This document shows, in pieces, positions 42,534-50,549 of a DNA stretch of 64,000 nt; the stretch's first letter is position 1, and each line of letters starts with the position of its first letter. The translations under genes and the position numbers were made by a program. The stretch spans positions 7,564,001-7,628,000 of the forward strand of contig NZ_CP108513.1 in the NCBI RefSeq assembly GCF_035989285.1, in the 5' to 3' direction. The notes below the pieces were generated by a model. That model had not been told where the DNA came from. It ran no database searches and saw only the letters and a program-made list of their open reading frames with translations. The DNA is from Streptomyces sp. NBC_01235 (GTDB taxonomy: Bacteria > Actinomycetota > Actinomycetes > Streptomycetales > Streptomycetaceae).

Positions 42534-43925
42534 GTGGCCGCCAGCAGCACCCCCGATACGGCACCTGCCGCACCCGCAGTCAAGCGGGACCGCACCCACT
42601 ATCTGTACATCGCGGTGATCGTCGCGGTGGCGCTCGGCATCGCGGTGGGCCTGATCTGGCCCGATGCCGGAGTCGAGCTCAAGCCCCTGGGCACGGGCTT
42701 CGTGAACCTGATCAAGATGATGATCTCGCCCATCATCTTCTGCACGATCGTGCTGGGCATCGGATCCGTACGAAAGGCCGCCAAGGTCGGCGCCGTCGGC
42801 GGTATCGCGCTCGGCTACTTCACGGTGATGTCGCTCGTCGCGCTCACCATCGGTCTCGTCGTCGGCAACGTCCTGCACCCGGGCGACGGGATGCACCTGA
42901 CCGACGCGATCAAGGCGTCCGGGCACGACCAGGTGTCCGCCGACGCGCTGCCGCCGGTCGACTTCGTACTGTCGATCATCCCGCTGACATTCGTCTCCGC
43001 CTTCACCCAGGGCCAGGTGCTGCAGACCCTGCTGGTCGCGCTGCTCGCCGGCTTCGCGCTGCAGGCCATGGGGCCCGTCGGCCAGCCGGTGCTGCGCGGC
43101 GTCGAGCACATCCAGCGGCTCGTCTTCCGCATCCTCGCCATGGTCATGTGGGCGGCCCCGATCGGCGCCTTCGGCGCCATCGCCGCCGTGGTCGGTTCGG
43201 CCGGCGTGGACGCGCTGAAGAGCCTCGCCGTGCTGATGCTCGGCTTCTACGCGACCTGTTTCCTGTTCGTCTTCATCGTGCTCGCGGCCCTGCTGCGCGC
43301 CGTCACCGGCCTGAACATCCTCAAGCTCTTCAAGTACCTGGGCCGTGAGTTCCTGCTGATCCTGTCCACCTCCTCCTCCGAGTCCGCGCTGCCGCGCCTC
43401 ATCGCGAAGATGGAGCACCTGGGCGTCAGCAAGCCCGTCGTCGGCATCACCGTCCCGACCGGCTACTCCTTCAACCTCGACGGCACCATGATCTACATGA
43501 CCATGGCGTCGCTGTACATCGCCGACGCGATGGGCACCCCGATGTCCATCGGCGAGCAGATCCCGCTGCTGCTCTTCCTGCTCCTCGCCTCCAAGGGCGC
43601 GGCAGGCGTCAGCGGCGCCGGTCTGGCGACCCTGGCCGGCGGTCTGCAGTCGCACAAGCCCGCCCTGGTGGACGGCATCGGCCTCATCGTCGGCATCGAC
43701 CGCTTCATGAGCGAGGCCCGCGCCCTCACCAACTTCGCCGGCAACGCCGTCGCGACCGTCCTGATCGGGACCTGGACCAAGGAGATCGACAAGGAGCGCG
43801 TCCAGCTCGTGCTCGCCGGCGCTCTGCCCTTCGACGAGAAGACCCTGCTCGACGAGGGCGACGCCGTCCTGGCGGACGTGCCCGAGCAGCGCGAGGACGG
43901 CGAGAAGGAACTGGCCAAGGCCTGA
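42534..43925 (+). CDS. dctA: cation:dicarboxylate symporter, DctA family, 463 aa
   Basis: The start is the GTG at 42534 with AAGGAGG six bases upstream; an upstream in-frame GTG at 42486 is less likely. The protein has the DAACS-family layout with about eight TMs and two re-entrant loops. NLIKMMISPIIFCTIVLGIG is followed by the Ser-rich reentrant STSSSESALPRL and the substrate/cation motif GYSFNLDGTMIYMTMASLYI. SKGAAGVSGAGLATLAGGL and VDRFMSEARALTNFAGNAVA complete the family signatures. It is divergent from the CitA/DcuS-type pair, which likely regulates it. Confidence 0.94.
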   Translation: MAASSTPDTAPAAPAVKRDRTHYLYIAVIVAVALGIAVGLIWPDAGVELKPLGTGFVNLIKMMISPIIFCTIVLGIGSVRKAAKVGAVGGIALGYFTVMSLVALTIGLVVGNVLHPGDGMHLTDAIKASGHDQVSADALPPVDFVLSIIPLTFVSAFTQGQVLQTLLVALLAGFALQAMGPVGQPVLRGVEHIQRLVFRILAMVMWAAPIGAFGAIAAVVGSAGVDALKSLAVLMLGFYATCFLFVFIVLAALLRAVTGLNILKLFKYLGREFLLILSTSSSESALPRLIAKMEHLGVSKPVVGITVPTGYSFNLDGTMIYMTMASLYIADAMGTPMSIGEQIPLLLFLLLASKGAAGVSGAGLATLAGGLQSHKPALVDGIGLIVGIDRFMSEARALTNFAGNAVATVLIGTWTKEIDKERVQLVLAGALPFDEKTLLDEGDAVLADVPEQREDGEKELAKA

Positions 43926-43945
43926 TCCGCCGAAGGCCCCCGACT

Positions 43946-43986
43946 CCGGGTGTCCGGCCCCGCCTGAACCGGGGCCGGACACCCGG
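43946..43986 (+). terminator. terminator hairpin after the symporter
   Basis: A 16-bp perfect stem (CCGGGTGTCCGGCCCC and complement) encloses a 9-base loop. It starts 21 bases beyond the dctA stop. Confidence 0.88.
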
Positions 43987-44145
43987 GCACCGCACCACCC
44001 TCGCCCCACCGTCTCCGGGCGGCCGAGCACTCCCCCGTGGCTCGGTCGCCCGGTTTCTGCTGTCTCCGGACGGCAGATCACACGCTCCCGCTGCGGCAGA
44101 TCACTCGCGCCTGCCGCGGGGATAACTCGCTCCCGCTGCGGGAGA

Positions 44146-44430
44146 TCACGGACCCGCGGACGTGATCTCCCGCAGCAGTGTGAGCGCCCGCGGCCGCCGC
44201 ATGCGGCGCACGCCCGGATGGGCCACCCACCTCTTCTCCACCTCGGCGACGACCGCGTCGGCGCCCCTCTTGGCCGCCCGCCTCTTCTCCACCTCGGCGA
44301 TGACCGCGTCGGCGACCCCCTTGGCCGCCCACGCCTTCGCCGCCCCGCACACCAGCCGGGACCGGGCGATGCCCCGGAGCCCGCCCGCGACGCGGCCGAC
44401 CGCGTCGGGACGATGCGCTTCGCGCCCCAC
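44146..44430 (-). CDS. hypothetical small basic protein with duplicated helix, 94 aa
   Basis: A reverse frame from the GTG at 44430 to the stop at 44146 has strong third-position G/C bias, unlike the other frames. It reads MGREAHRPDAVGRVAGGLRG, then two tandem 17-residue units (AWAAKGVADAVIAEVEKR, RAAKRGADAVVAEVEKR). It ends RRPRALTLLREITSAGP. It follows the aldo/keto reductase on the same strand with a 171-base gap. No family is recognised, and the ribosome site is weak, so the exact start is uncertain. Confidence 0.5.
   Translation of the reverse strand: MGREAHRPDAVGRVAGGLRGIARSRLVCGAAKAWAAKGVADAVIAEVEKRRAAKRGADAVVAEVEKRWVAHPGVRRMRRPRALTLLREITSAGP
44230..44325 (-). repeat. 51-bp tandem duplication in small protein gene
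   Basis: Two adjacent copies with a 51-base period (starting at 44231 and 44282) differ at a handful of positions. They encode a 17-residue helical repeat. Confidence 0.8.
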
Positions 44431-44601
44431 CCCTGGCCCCGCCCCTGGCCCCTCCCGTCCGTACGCCTCGTCGCCACGGACAGTGAGTGGAGCCGGGACG
44501 AGGGCGCGGAGATCCGGGGACCGGTCTCCGCCCCGCTCCTGCTCCTCACGGGGCGCGGGGCGCGGGGTGGCGGCGGGGACGCGGCTGGAGCGGGCCGCGG
44601 G

Positions 44602-45675
44602 TCACGGCTGAAGCGACCGTCCCTCCACCTGCGCCCGACCCCGTTCCACCGACGCCTCCAGTCGCCCCGACTCCTCTTCACTCAGCACCAGATCGGCCGC
44701 CCCCGCCGAGTCCCGTATCGTCTCCGGGCGGGACGCGCCGGGGATCGGGATCACCGTGGGGGAGCGGGACAGGAGCCAGGCGAGGCAGATCTGTTGGGGG
44801 CTCACGCCCCGCTCGCGGGCGATCTCGTGGAACGTACCGAAGCGACGCCCGCCGCCCGCCTCGGACGCCCCGCGCGCTCCGCCCGCCTCGGATGCCCCGC
44901 CCGCCTCGGACGCCTCGCCCGCCCCACCCGCCTCGGATGCCTCGCCCGCCTTAGACGCGTCGGACGCCTCGGACGCTCCGCGCGCCTCGGACGCCCCGCG
45001 AGCCTCGGACGGTCGCTCCAGGGAGCTGCGGGAGATGCCGCCCAAGGGGCTCCAGGGGAGGAACGCCAGGCCCAGCTCGGTCGCCAGGCGCAGTTCGGGC
45101 TCGCTGTCGGCCACGGCGGGGGAGTAGCGGTTCTGGACCGACACGAGCCGGTCGCCGAGGATCGCGCGGGCGCGGCGGATCTGGTCCGTGTTCGTGTTGG
45201 AGATGCCGGCCAGCCGGATGGTGCCCGCGTCGAGGAGGTCCCGCAGGGCGCCCACCGACTCCTCGAAGGGGACCCTCGGGTCGGGCTTGTGGAGCTGGTA
45301 CAGGCCGATCGCCTCGACGCCCAGTCGGCGCAGAGAGGCCTCCGCGGCCGACTTCAGGTGGCGGGGGTCGCCGTCGACCGTCCAGTCCGTCGCTCCGCCC
45401 GGTCTGCCCCGGCCGCCCTTCGTCGTCACCAGCACGTCGTCCGGGACAGTGCCGTAGGCGGCCAGTGCGCGGGCCAGGAGGCGTTCGTTGTGACCGGGGT
45501 CCGCGCCCGGCAGGTGGTAGGAGTCGGCCGTGTCCAGCAGGGTCACCCCCGCGTCCAGCGCCGCGTGGACCGTCGCCAGGGCGCGGGCCTCGTCGGGGCG
45601 GCCCTCGATGGACAGGGGCATCGCGCCCAGTCCGATCGCGCTCACGCGCAGGTCGCCAAGGGTGCGTCGAAGCAC
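44602..45675 (-). CDS. aldo/keto reductase with Ala/Ser/Glu-rich insert, 357 aa
   Basis: This is an NADPH-dependent TIM-barrel reductase. It begins MLRRTLGDLRVSAIGLGAMP. The active-site Asp-Tyr is in TLLDTADSYHLPG (near residue 50), Lys in VLVTTKGGRGR, and His in GLYQLHKPDPRVP. NADPH-site regions are near SNTNTDQIRRA and VIPIPGASRPETI. Between the barrel segments LAFLPWSPLGGI and RFGTFHEIARERG is a ~55-residue run built from GASEARG/EASEAGG units, absent from usual family members (about 300-330 residues). It probably forms a loop on the surface. The core enzyme should still work. Confidence 0.88.
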   Translation of the reverse strand: MLRRTLGDLRVSAIGLGAMPLSIEGRPDEARALATVHAALDAGVTLLDTADSYHLPGADPGHNERLLARALAAYGTVPDDVLVTTKGGRGRPGGATDWTVDGDPRHLKSAAEASLRRLGVEAIGLYQLHKPDPRVPFEESVGALRDLLDAGTIRLAGISNTNTDQIRRARAILGDRLVSVQNRYSPAVADSEPELRLATELGLAFLPWSPLGGISRSSLERPSEARGASEARGASEASDASKAGEASEAGGAGEASEAGGASEAGGARGASEAGGGRRFGTFHEIARERGVSPQQICLAWLLSRSPTVIPIPGASRPETIRDSAGAADLVLSEEESGRLEASVERGRAQVEGRSLQP

Positions 45676-45676
45676 G

Positions 45677-46609
45677 TCAGTTCACCTGCCCCAGGGTTTC
45701 GGCGACCGCCCGCCCCAGCCACTGCCGGGCGTTGCCGAACGTGAACCCGAGCCGTACGGCACGGGAGTTGTCCATGCCGTAGAAGCGGCGGAAGGAGAAC
45801 GGGGACACCTCGCCGACCTCGGCCTCCTGAAACACCACCTCGCCGCCGGGGACATGCGCGGCCACCGCCTCGCACAGCTGCCGCGTCGTCAGCGTGCCGT
45901 GCGAGGCCGCGTTGATCGGCCCGGTGAAGTCCTGGCCCACCGCCCAGAAGAGGAAGTCGGCGATCTCCTCCACGTAGATGTACGTCGCCGGGTGGTTCAC
46001 CGTCGGCACGACGATCGGCTCGCCGGTGCGGATGCGGTCCGCGAAGTCCGCGAGCCGTCCCGTGAAGTCGTCGTCCCCGCCCAGGACATGGGCGACCCGT
46101 ACGGCCGCCCAGGGGAACGCCGGCTCCGCCGCGAACACCGCCTCCGCCTGCCGCTTGCCCTCGCCGTAGTGGGCGTCGAGGAACTCCAGCTCGTTCCACG
46201 GGAGTTGGAGATCCACCGGCACGCTCGGTGGATCGACGTCCGTCTCCCGCACCCGTGCGATCGTGTCCTCGTACTCGTACACCTCGACCGTCGACGTCAT
46301 CAGGTACCGGCGCGTGCGGCCGGCGAACACGCGGCGGGCGATCGCCGCCTGGCGCGGCGTGTAGCAGACCTGGTCGACGACGACGTCGAAGACGCGCGAA
46401 CCGAGCACCGAGTTCAGCGAGTTCTCGTCGTCGCGGTCGGCGGTCAGGTGCGTCGTGCCCGGGGGCGGTGCCGACGATCCGCGATTCAGTACCGTCACCC
46501 GGTCCCCGGCGGCCAGCAGCCGTGCGATCAGCCGCTTGCCGAAATAGCGGTTCCCGCCGATGACCAGTACCTCTCGTGGACTTACCCCTCGTTCCTTTTC
46601 CATGACCAT
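45677..46609 (-). CDS. NAD-dependent epimerase/dehydratase family protein, 310 aa
   Basis: Start is the ATG at 46609 (MVMEKERGVSPREVLVIGGN) preceded by AGGAGAATT. The Rossmann motif is VLVIGGNRYFGKRLIARLLA, a GxxxxG variant typical of extended SDR proteins of the isoflavone-reductase/epimerase group. YLMTSTVEVYEYED occupies the usual Ser/Tyr region. AAVRVAHVLGGDDDFTGRLA and YIYVEEIADFLFWAVG follow. No clear YxxxK is visible, so its catalytic chemistry may differ from sugar epimerases. Substrate unknown. It is separated by one base from the AKR start and likely cotranscribed. Confidence 0.82.
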   Translation of the reverse strand: MVMEKERGVSPREVLVIGGNRYFGKRLIARLLAAGDRVTVLNRGSSAPPPGTTHLTADRDDENSLNSVLGSRVFDVVVDQVCYTPRQAAIARRVFAGRTRRYLMTSTVEVYEYEDTIARVRETDVDPPSVPVDLQLPWNELEFLDAHYGEGKRQAEAVFAAEPAFPWAAVRVAHVLGGDDDFTGRLADFADRIRTGEPIVVPTVNHPATYIYVEEIADFLFWAVGQDFTGPINAASHGTLTTRQLCEAVAAHVPGGEVVFQEAEVGEVSPFSFRRFYGMDNSRAVRLGFTFGNARQWLGRAVAETLGQVN

Positions 46610-46648
46610 AATTCTCCTGACGTATGCGCCCGTCCTGAAGGGGGAACC

Positions 46649-47158
46649 ATGGGAGTTCCGGCCGCCGTACCGAAAGAACCATGGCATCTGCGCGCCGCCG
46701 CCAGCGAAACCTCGGTGGCCTTCGACGCGCTGGACCGGCAGATCCTGGAGCTCCTGCAGACCGACGGGCGGATCAAGCTCAGCGAGCTGGGGCGGAGGGT
46801 CCGGCTGAGTCCGGCGGCCGTCACCGAGAGGGTGCGGCGGCTGGAGGGCGCGGGGGTCGTCAGCGGCTACGGCGCGCACGTCAGCCCCGCCCGGCTCGGC
46901 TACGGCATCCAGGCGTTCATCCGGGTCAACCCGCACGGCGGCTACAACCTGCGGCACCCCAGGACCCTGGAACTGATCGAGCGCCCCGAGATCACCGAGG
47001 TCCACCACGTGGTCGGCGAGGACTGCTGGATTCTGAAGGTCGCCGTCCGGGACACCGTCCACCTGGAGGAGGTCCTCGAAGCCGTCTCCGCCCTGGGCCG
47101 TACGACGACGTCGATCGTGCTCACCTCGCCCGTGGAACGCAAACCGCTCTTGCCTTGA
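46649..47158 (+). CDS. Lrp/AsnC-family transcriptional regulator, 169 aa
   Basis: ATG start at 46649 with GAAGGGGGAA upstream. The helix-turn-helix is ALDRQILELLQTDGRIKLSE then LGRRVRLSPAAVTERVRRLE. The C-terminal RAM ligand domain contains AFIRVNPHGGYNLRHPR, VGEDCWILKVAVRD and LEEVLEAVSALGRT. It is divergent from the NAD-dependent epimerase, with only 39 bases between the two starts, so it may regulate that gene and the AKR. Effector unknown. Confidence 0.92.
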   Translation: MGVPAAVPKEPWHLRAAASETSVAFDALDRQILELLQTDGRIKLSELGRRVRLSPAAVTERVRRLEGAGVVSGYGAHVSPARLGYGIQAFIRVNPHGGYNLRHPRTLELIERPEITEVHHVVGEDCWILKVAVRDTVHLEEVLEAVSALGRTTTSIVLTSPVERKPLLP

Positions 47159-47171
47159 CGTCGGCGTCAAG
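47154..47171 (+). promoter_or_regulatory. dyad upstream of MerR-type gene
   Basis: CTTGACGTCGGCGTCAAG is a near palindrome (two central mismatches) overlapping the Lrp stop and ending 16 bases before the MerR ATG. MerR activators bind such dyads between -35 and -10. TTGACG inside it may be a -35 box. If so, the transcript would be almost leaderless. Confidence 0.6.
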
Positions 47172-47187
47172 CCTTACGTTCGTAGGC

Positions 47188-47655
47188 ATGCGCATCGGCG
47201 AGCTGGCCGCGCGGGCCGGGACCACGACCCGGACGCTGCGGTACTACGAGTCCCGGGGGCTGCTGCCCGCCCGGCGGAACGGCAACGGATACCGGACGTA
47301 CGACGAGGACGACCTGAAGCTGCTGCGGCAGATCAGGACGCTTCAGGACTTCGGGTTCGACCTGGAGGAGACGCGGCCCTTCGTGGAGTGTCTGCGCGCC
47401 GGGCACCCGGAGGGCGACTCCTGCCCTGCGTCGCTCGCGGTCTACCGCCGCAAGCTGGCGGAGCTGGACGCGCTCATCGGGGAGCTGCAGGCGGTACGGG
47501 AGACGGTCGCCGGGCAACTGGTGCGGGCCGAGCTGGCCCGCGACGAGCTGGCCGCCGAGGCGCAGGTTCCGGGGGGTCCGGAGCCCGGGTGCGAACTGGG
47601 CCGGTCGTTCGGATCAGGTCGCAGGGAAGCGGCGCCCACTGATCGGCGCCGGTGA
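47188..47655 (+). CDS. MerR-family transcriptional regulator, 155 aa
   Basis: ATG start at 47188 (MRIGELAARAGTTTRTLRYY). The MerR winged helix is complete: ESRGLLPARRNGNGYRTYDE then DLKLLRQIRTLQDFGFDLEE. A dimer helix follows (YRRKLAELDALIGELQAVRE). One Cys in RPFVECLRAG, one in DSCPAS and one in GCELGR might sense metal or redox state, but the classic metal-loop is absent. The stop overlaps the next open frame; the thioredoxin gene starts 81 bases downstream. Confidence 0.9.
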   Translation: MRIGELAARAGTTTRTLRYYESRGLLPARRNGNGYRTYDEDDLKLLRQIRTLQDFGFDLEETRPFVECLRAGHPEGDSCPASLAVYRRKLAELDALIGELQAVRETVAGQLVRAELARDELAAEAQVPGGPEPGCELGRSFGSGRREAAPTDRRR

Positions 47656-47735
47656 GCGACGACAACGCGGCAGATGTGCGTGCCAGGTCTCGCGTCTGCG
47701 AGGTGATCCGAATGGGCGGCCCTAGGAGGGCAGGA

Positions 47736-48071
47736 ATGGTGATCAAGGCCGATGGTGTGGCGGAAGTGACCGACGCGGACTTCGGGGCGGAGGTGCTCGG
47801 GGCGGATCTGCCGGTGCTGGTGGAGTTCACCGCCGACTGGTGTCCGCCGTGCCGGCAGATGGGGCCGGTGCTGAGCGCGGTCGCCGCGGAGGAGGGCGAG
47901 CGGCTGAAGGTGGTGCAGCTGAACGTGGACATGAACCCCGAGACGACCAACGCGTACAAGGTGCTGTCGATGCCGACGTTCATGGTGTTCCGGGCCGGTG
48001 AGCCCGTGAAGGCCATGGTGGGGGCCCGGCCCAAGCGACGGCTGCTGGAGGAGCTGTCCGACGTGCTCTGA
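47736..48071 (+). CDS. thioredoxin, 111 aa
   Basis: ATG start at 47736 with AGGAGGG five bases upstream. The redox motif is WCPPC in VEFTADWCPPCRQMGP, slightly different from WCGPC. The cis-Pro segment is VLSMPTFMVFRAGEP, and the fold is complete at normal length. It is likely cotranscribed with the MerR gene, which suggests MerR senses oxidative or metal stress. Probably a cytoplasmic disulfide reductase. Confidence 0.9.
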   Translation: MVIKADGVAEVTDADFGAEVLGADLPVLVEFTADWCPPCRQMGPVLSAVAAEEGERLKVVQLNVDMNPETTNAYKVLSMPTFMVFRAGEPVKAMVGARPKRRLLEELSDVL

Positions 48072-48100
48072 ACCCCGCCGGAAACCTCACCTGACACGAA

Positions 48101-48134
48101 GAAATCCCCCGGGCAATTGCGCCCGGGGGATTTC
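48101..48134 (+). terminator. terminator hairpin after thioredoxin
   Basis: A perfect 14-bp stem (GAAATCCCCCGGGC and complement), 6-base loop, and a TTTGAG tail, ending shortly before the next promoter region. Confidence 0.9.
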
Positions 48135-48221
48135 TTTGAGTATATTCGATGGTTCGCGACTTCAAGAGAATTGAGTCGCAAAGAAGCTCAGTGAGCACAG
48201 TATATGCGGGCGGGAGTGGAA

Positions 48222-50474
48222 TTGTCAAACACCGACTTTCCGGATAGTGAATTGCGGCGCGAGCAGGAATTCATCGACCGGGTGTACACGCGGGTGGACG
48301 CCCTGCGCGGCGACACCGAGTCCTCCGTCACGGACGCGCTCGCCCAGGGCAACACGCCCATGCAGGCCCGGCTGGAGCGGGACATCCTCGTCGCCGAGCG
48401 CTCGGGTCTGCTGGCCGCGCTGAACGCGGTGGACGGCTCCCTCTGCTTCGGCCGCATCGACCTCACCTCCGGCACCAGCCACCACATCGGCCGCATCGGC
48501 CTGCGCACCGACGACGCCGAACGCACGCCGATCCTCATCGACTGGCGGGCCGACGTCGCCCGCCCCTTCTACCTGGCCACCGGCCACACCCCGCTCGGTC
48601 TGCGCAGGCGCCGGCACCTCACCACCGAGGGCCGCCGGGTCACCGCCCTGCACGACGAGATCCTCGACCTCGGCGACGCCACCCGCACCGGCCACGAGGA
48701 CCCGACCGGCGACGCCGTGCTGCTCGCCGCGCTGAACTCCGCCCGCACCGGCCGGATGAACGACATCGTGCAGACCATCCAGGCCGAGCAGGACGAGATC
48801 ATCCGGGCGCCCCACCGAGGGGTCCTGGTGGTCGAGGGCGGCCCCGGCACCGGCAAGACGGCCGTCGCCCTGCACCGCGCGGCCTATCTCCTCTACGAGC
48901 ACCGGGAGTTGCTCGCCAAGCGCGCCGTGCTGATCGTCGGCCCCAACCCCGCCTTCCTCGGCTACATCGGCGAGGTGCTGCCCTCGCTGGGCGAGACCGG
49001 CGTACTGCTCGCGACGGTCGGCGAGCTGTTCCCCGGCGTGAAGGCGACGGCGAGCGACACCCGTGGGGCGGCCGCGGTGAAGGGCCGCGCCGACATGGCG
49101 GACGTACTCGCCGAAGTCGTGCGCGACTGGCAGGCGCTGCCCGACCCGGTGATCGCGATCGAGCACGACCGCGAGATCCTGATGCTCGACGACGGCCTCG
49201 TGGGCGTCGCCCGCGAGCGCACCCGCGCCGCGGGGCTGCCGCACAACGTGGCGCGCGAGCACTTCGAGGGCTACATCCTCAACACGCTCACGGACATGGT
49301 CGCCGAGCGCATCGGCACCGACCCCTACGACGGCTCGAACATGCTGGATCCGAGCGACATCACCCAGATCCGCGACGAGCTCGCCGACAATCCCGAAGTC
49401 TGGGCCGCCATCGACCAGTTGTGGCCGCGCCTGACCCCGCAGCGGCTGGTCGCGGACTTCCTCGCCGACCCCGTGGGCTACGTCTCCGACGACGACGCGG
49501 CCGCCATCCGCCGCCCGGTGACCCGGGCGTGGACGGTCGCGGACGTCCCGCTGCTCGACGAGGCGGCCGAACTCCTCGGCGAGGACGACCGGCTGGCCCG
49601 GGCCAGGGCCGAGCGGGAGCGTGAGACGCAGGTCGCCTACGCCCAGGGCGTGCTGGACGTCTCCTACGCCTCGCGCACCTACGAGTTCGAGGACAAGGAC
49701 GAGGAGGACGCCGAAGTCCTGTCCGCGCACGACATCATCGACGCCGAGCGGTTCGCCGAGCGGCACGAGGAGGACGACCACCGCAGCACCGCCGAGCGCG
49801 CGGCGGCCGACCGGACCTGGGCGTTCGGGCACATCATCGTCGACGAGGCGCAGGAGCTGTCGCCGATGGCCTGGCGGCTGCTCATGCGGCGCAGCCCGAC
49901 CCGCTCGATGACGCTCGTCGGCGACCCGGCGCAGACCGCGGAGGCGGCCGGGGTCGGCTCCTGGTCGGGGATCCTTCAGCCGTACGTCGAGGACCGCTGG
50001 GAGCACACCCGGCTCGGCGTCAACTACCGCACCCCTGCCGAGATCATGGAGGTGGCGGCGGCGGTGGTCCGCGCGGAGAACCCGGACTTCGAACCGCCGA
50101 GTTCGGTCCGTTCGACGGGTGCCCGGCCCTGGGTGCGCGCGACCGACGACCTGTCGGGCGCGGTGGCCAAGGCGGTCGAGGAGCTGACGCCCGCCGAGGG
50201 CCGGCTCGCGGTGATCGCCCCGCGCGAGCTGCACCGGAGCCTGGCGGCACGGCTCGACGGGGTGACGGCGGGCACGCAGCCCGACCTGACGCGGTCCGTC
50301 GTCCTGCTCGACCCCCGTCAGTCCAAGGGGCTGGAGTTCGACTCCGTCCTGGTGGTGGAGCCCGGCCGGTACGGCACCAGCGACCTGTACGTGGCGCTGA
50401 CCCGGGCGACGCAGCGGCTGGGGGTGCTGCACAGCCGGCCGCTGCCGAAGGCGCTGGCCGACGCCCTGACGTAA
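48222..50474 (+). CDS. HelD-like superfamily 1 helicase/ATPase, 750 aa
   Basis: I use TTG at 48222 (protein starts MSNTDFPDSELRREQEFIDR) because GGGAG lies five bases upstream. An ATG at 48204 lacks a ribosome site and a GTG at 48216 overlaps it. The N-terminal coiled arm reads ALAQGNTPMQARLERDIL. Walker A is VVEGGPGTGKTAVALHRAAY and Walker B is HIIVDEAQELSPMAWRLL. Motif III is MTLVGDPAQTAEAA, and GVNYRTPAEIME and SKGLEFDSVLVV are late SF1 motifs. HelD-type proteins bind RNA polymerase and recycle it; related HelR confers rifamycin tolerance. Which subclass this is cannot be decided by eye. Confidence 0.88.
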   Translation: MSNTDFPDSELRREQEFIDRVYTRVDALRGDTESSVTDALAQGNTPMQARLERDILVAERSGLLAALNAVDGSLCFGRIDLTSGTSHHIGRIGLRTDDAERTPILIDWRADVARPFYLATGHTPLGLRRRRHLTTEGRRVTALHDEILDLGDATRTGHEDPTGDAVLLAALNSARTGRMNDIVQTIQAEQDEIIRAPHRGVLVVEGGPGTGKTAVALHRAAYLLYEHRELLAKRAVLIVGPNPAFLGYIGEVLPSLGETGVLLATVGELFPGVKATASDTRGAAAVKGRADMADVLAEVVRDWQALPDPVIAIEHDREILMLDDGLVGVARERTRAAGLPHNVAREHFEGYILNTLTDMVAERIGTDPYDGSNMLDPSDITQIRDELADNPEVWAAIDQLWPRLTPQRLVADFLADPVGYVSDDDAAAIRRPVTRAWTVADVPLLDEAAELLGEDDRLARARAERERETQVAYAQGVLDVSYASRTYEFEDKDEEDAEVLSAHDIIDAERFAERHEEDDHRSTAERAAADRTWAFGHIIVDEAQELSPMAWRLLMRRSPTRSMTLVGDPAQTAEAAGVGSWSGILQPYVEDRWEHTRLGVNYRTPAEIMEVAAAVVRAENPDFEPPSSVRSTGARPWVRATDDLSGAVAKAVEELTPAEGRLAVIAPRELHRSLAARLDGVTAGTQPDLTRSVVLLDPRQSKGLEFDSVLVVEPGRYGTSDLYVALTRATQRLGVLHSRPLPKALADALT

Positions 50475-50549
50475 CGCGGGATCACCAAGACGTAACAGTT
50501 CGTGCCGTGATCACTGCGTGTGCACGGCCGGTGCGGTAAGCGTGGCGGT

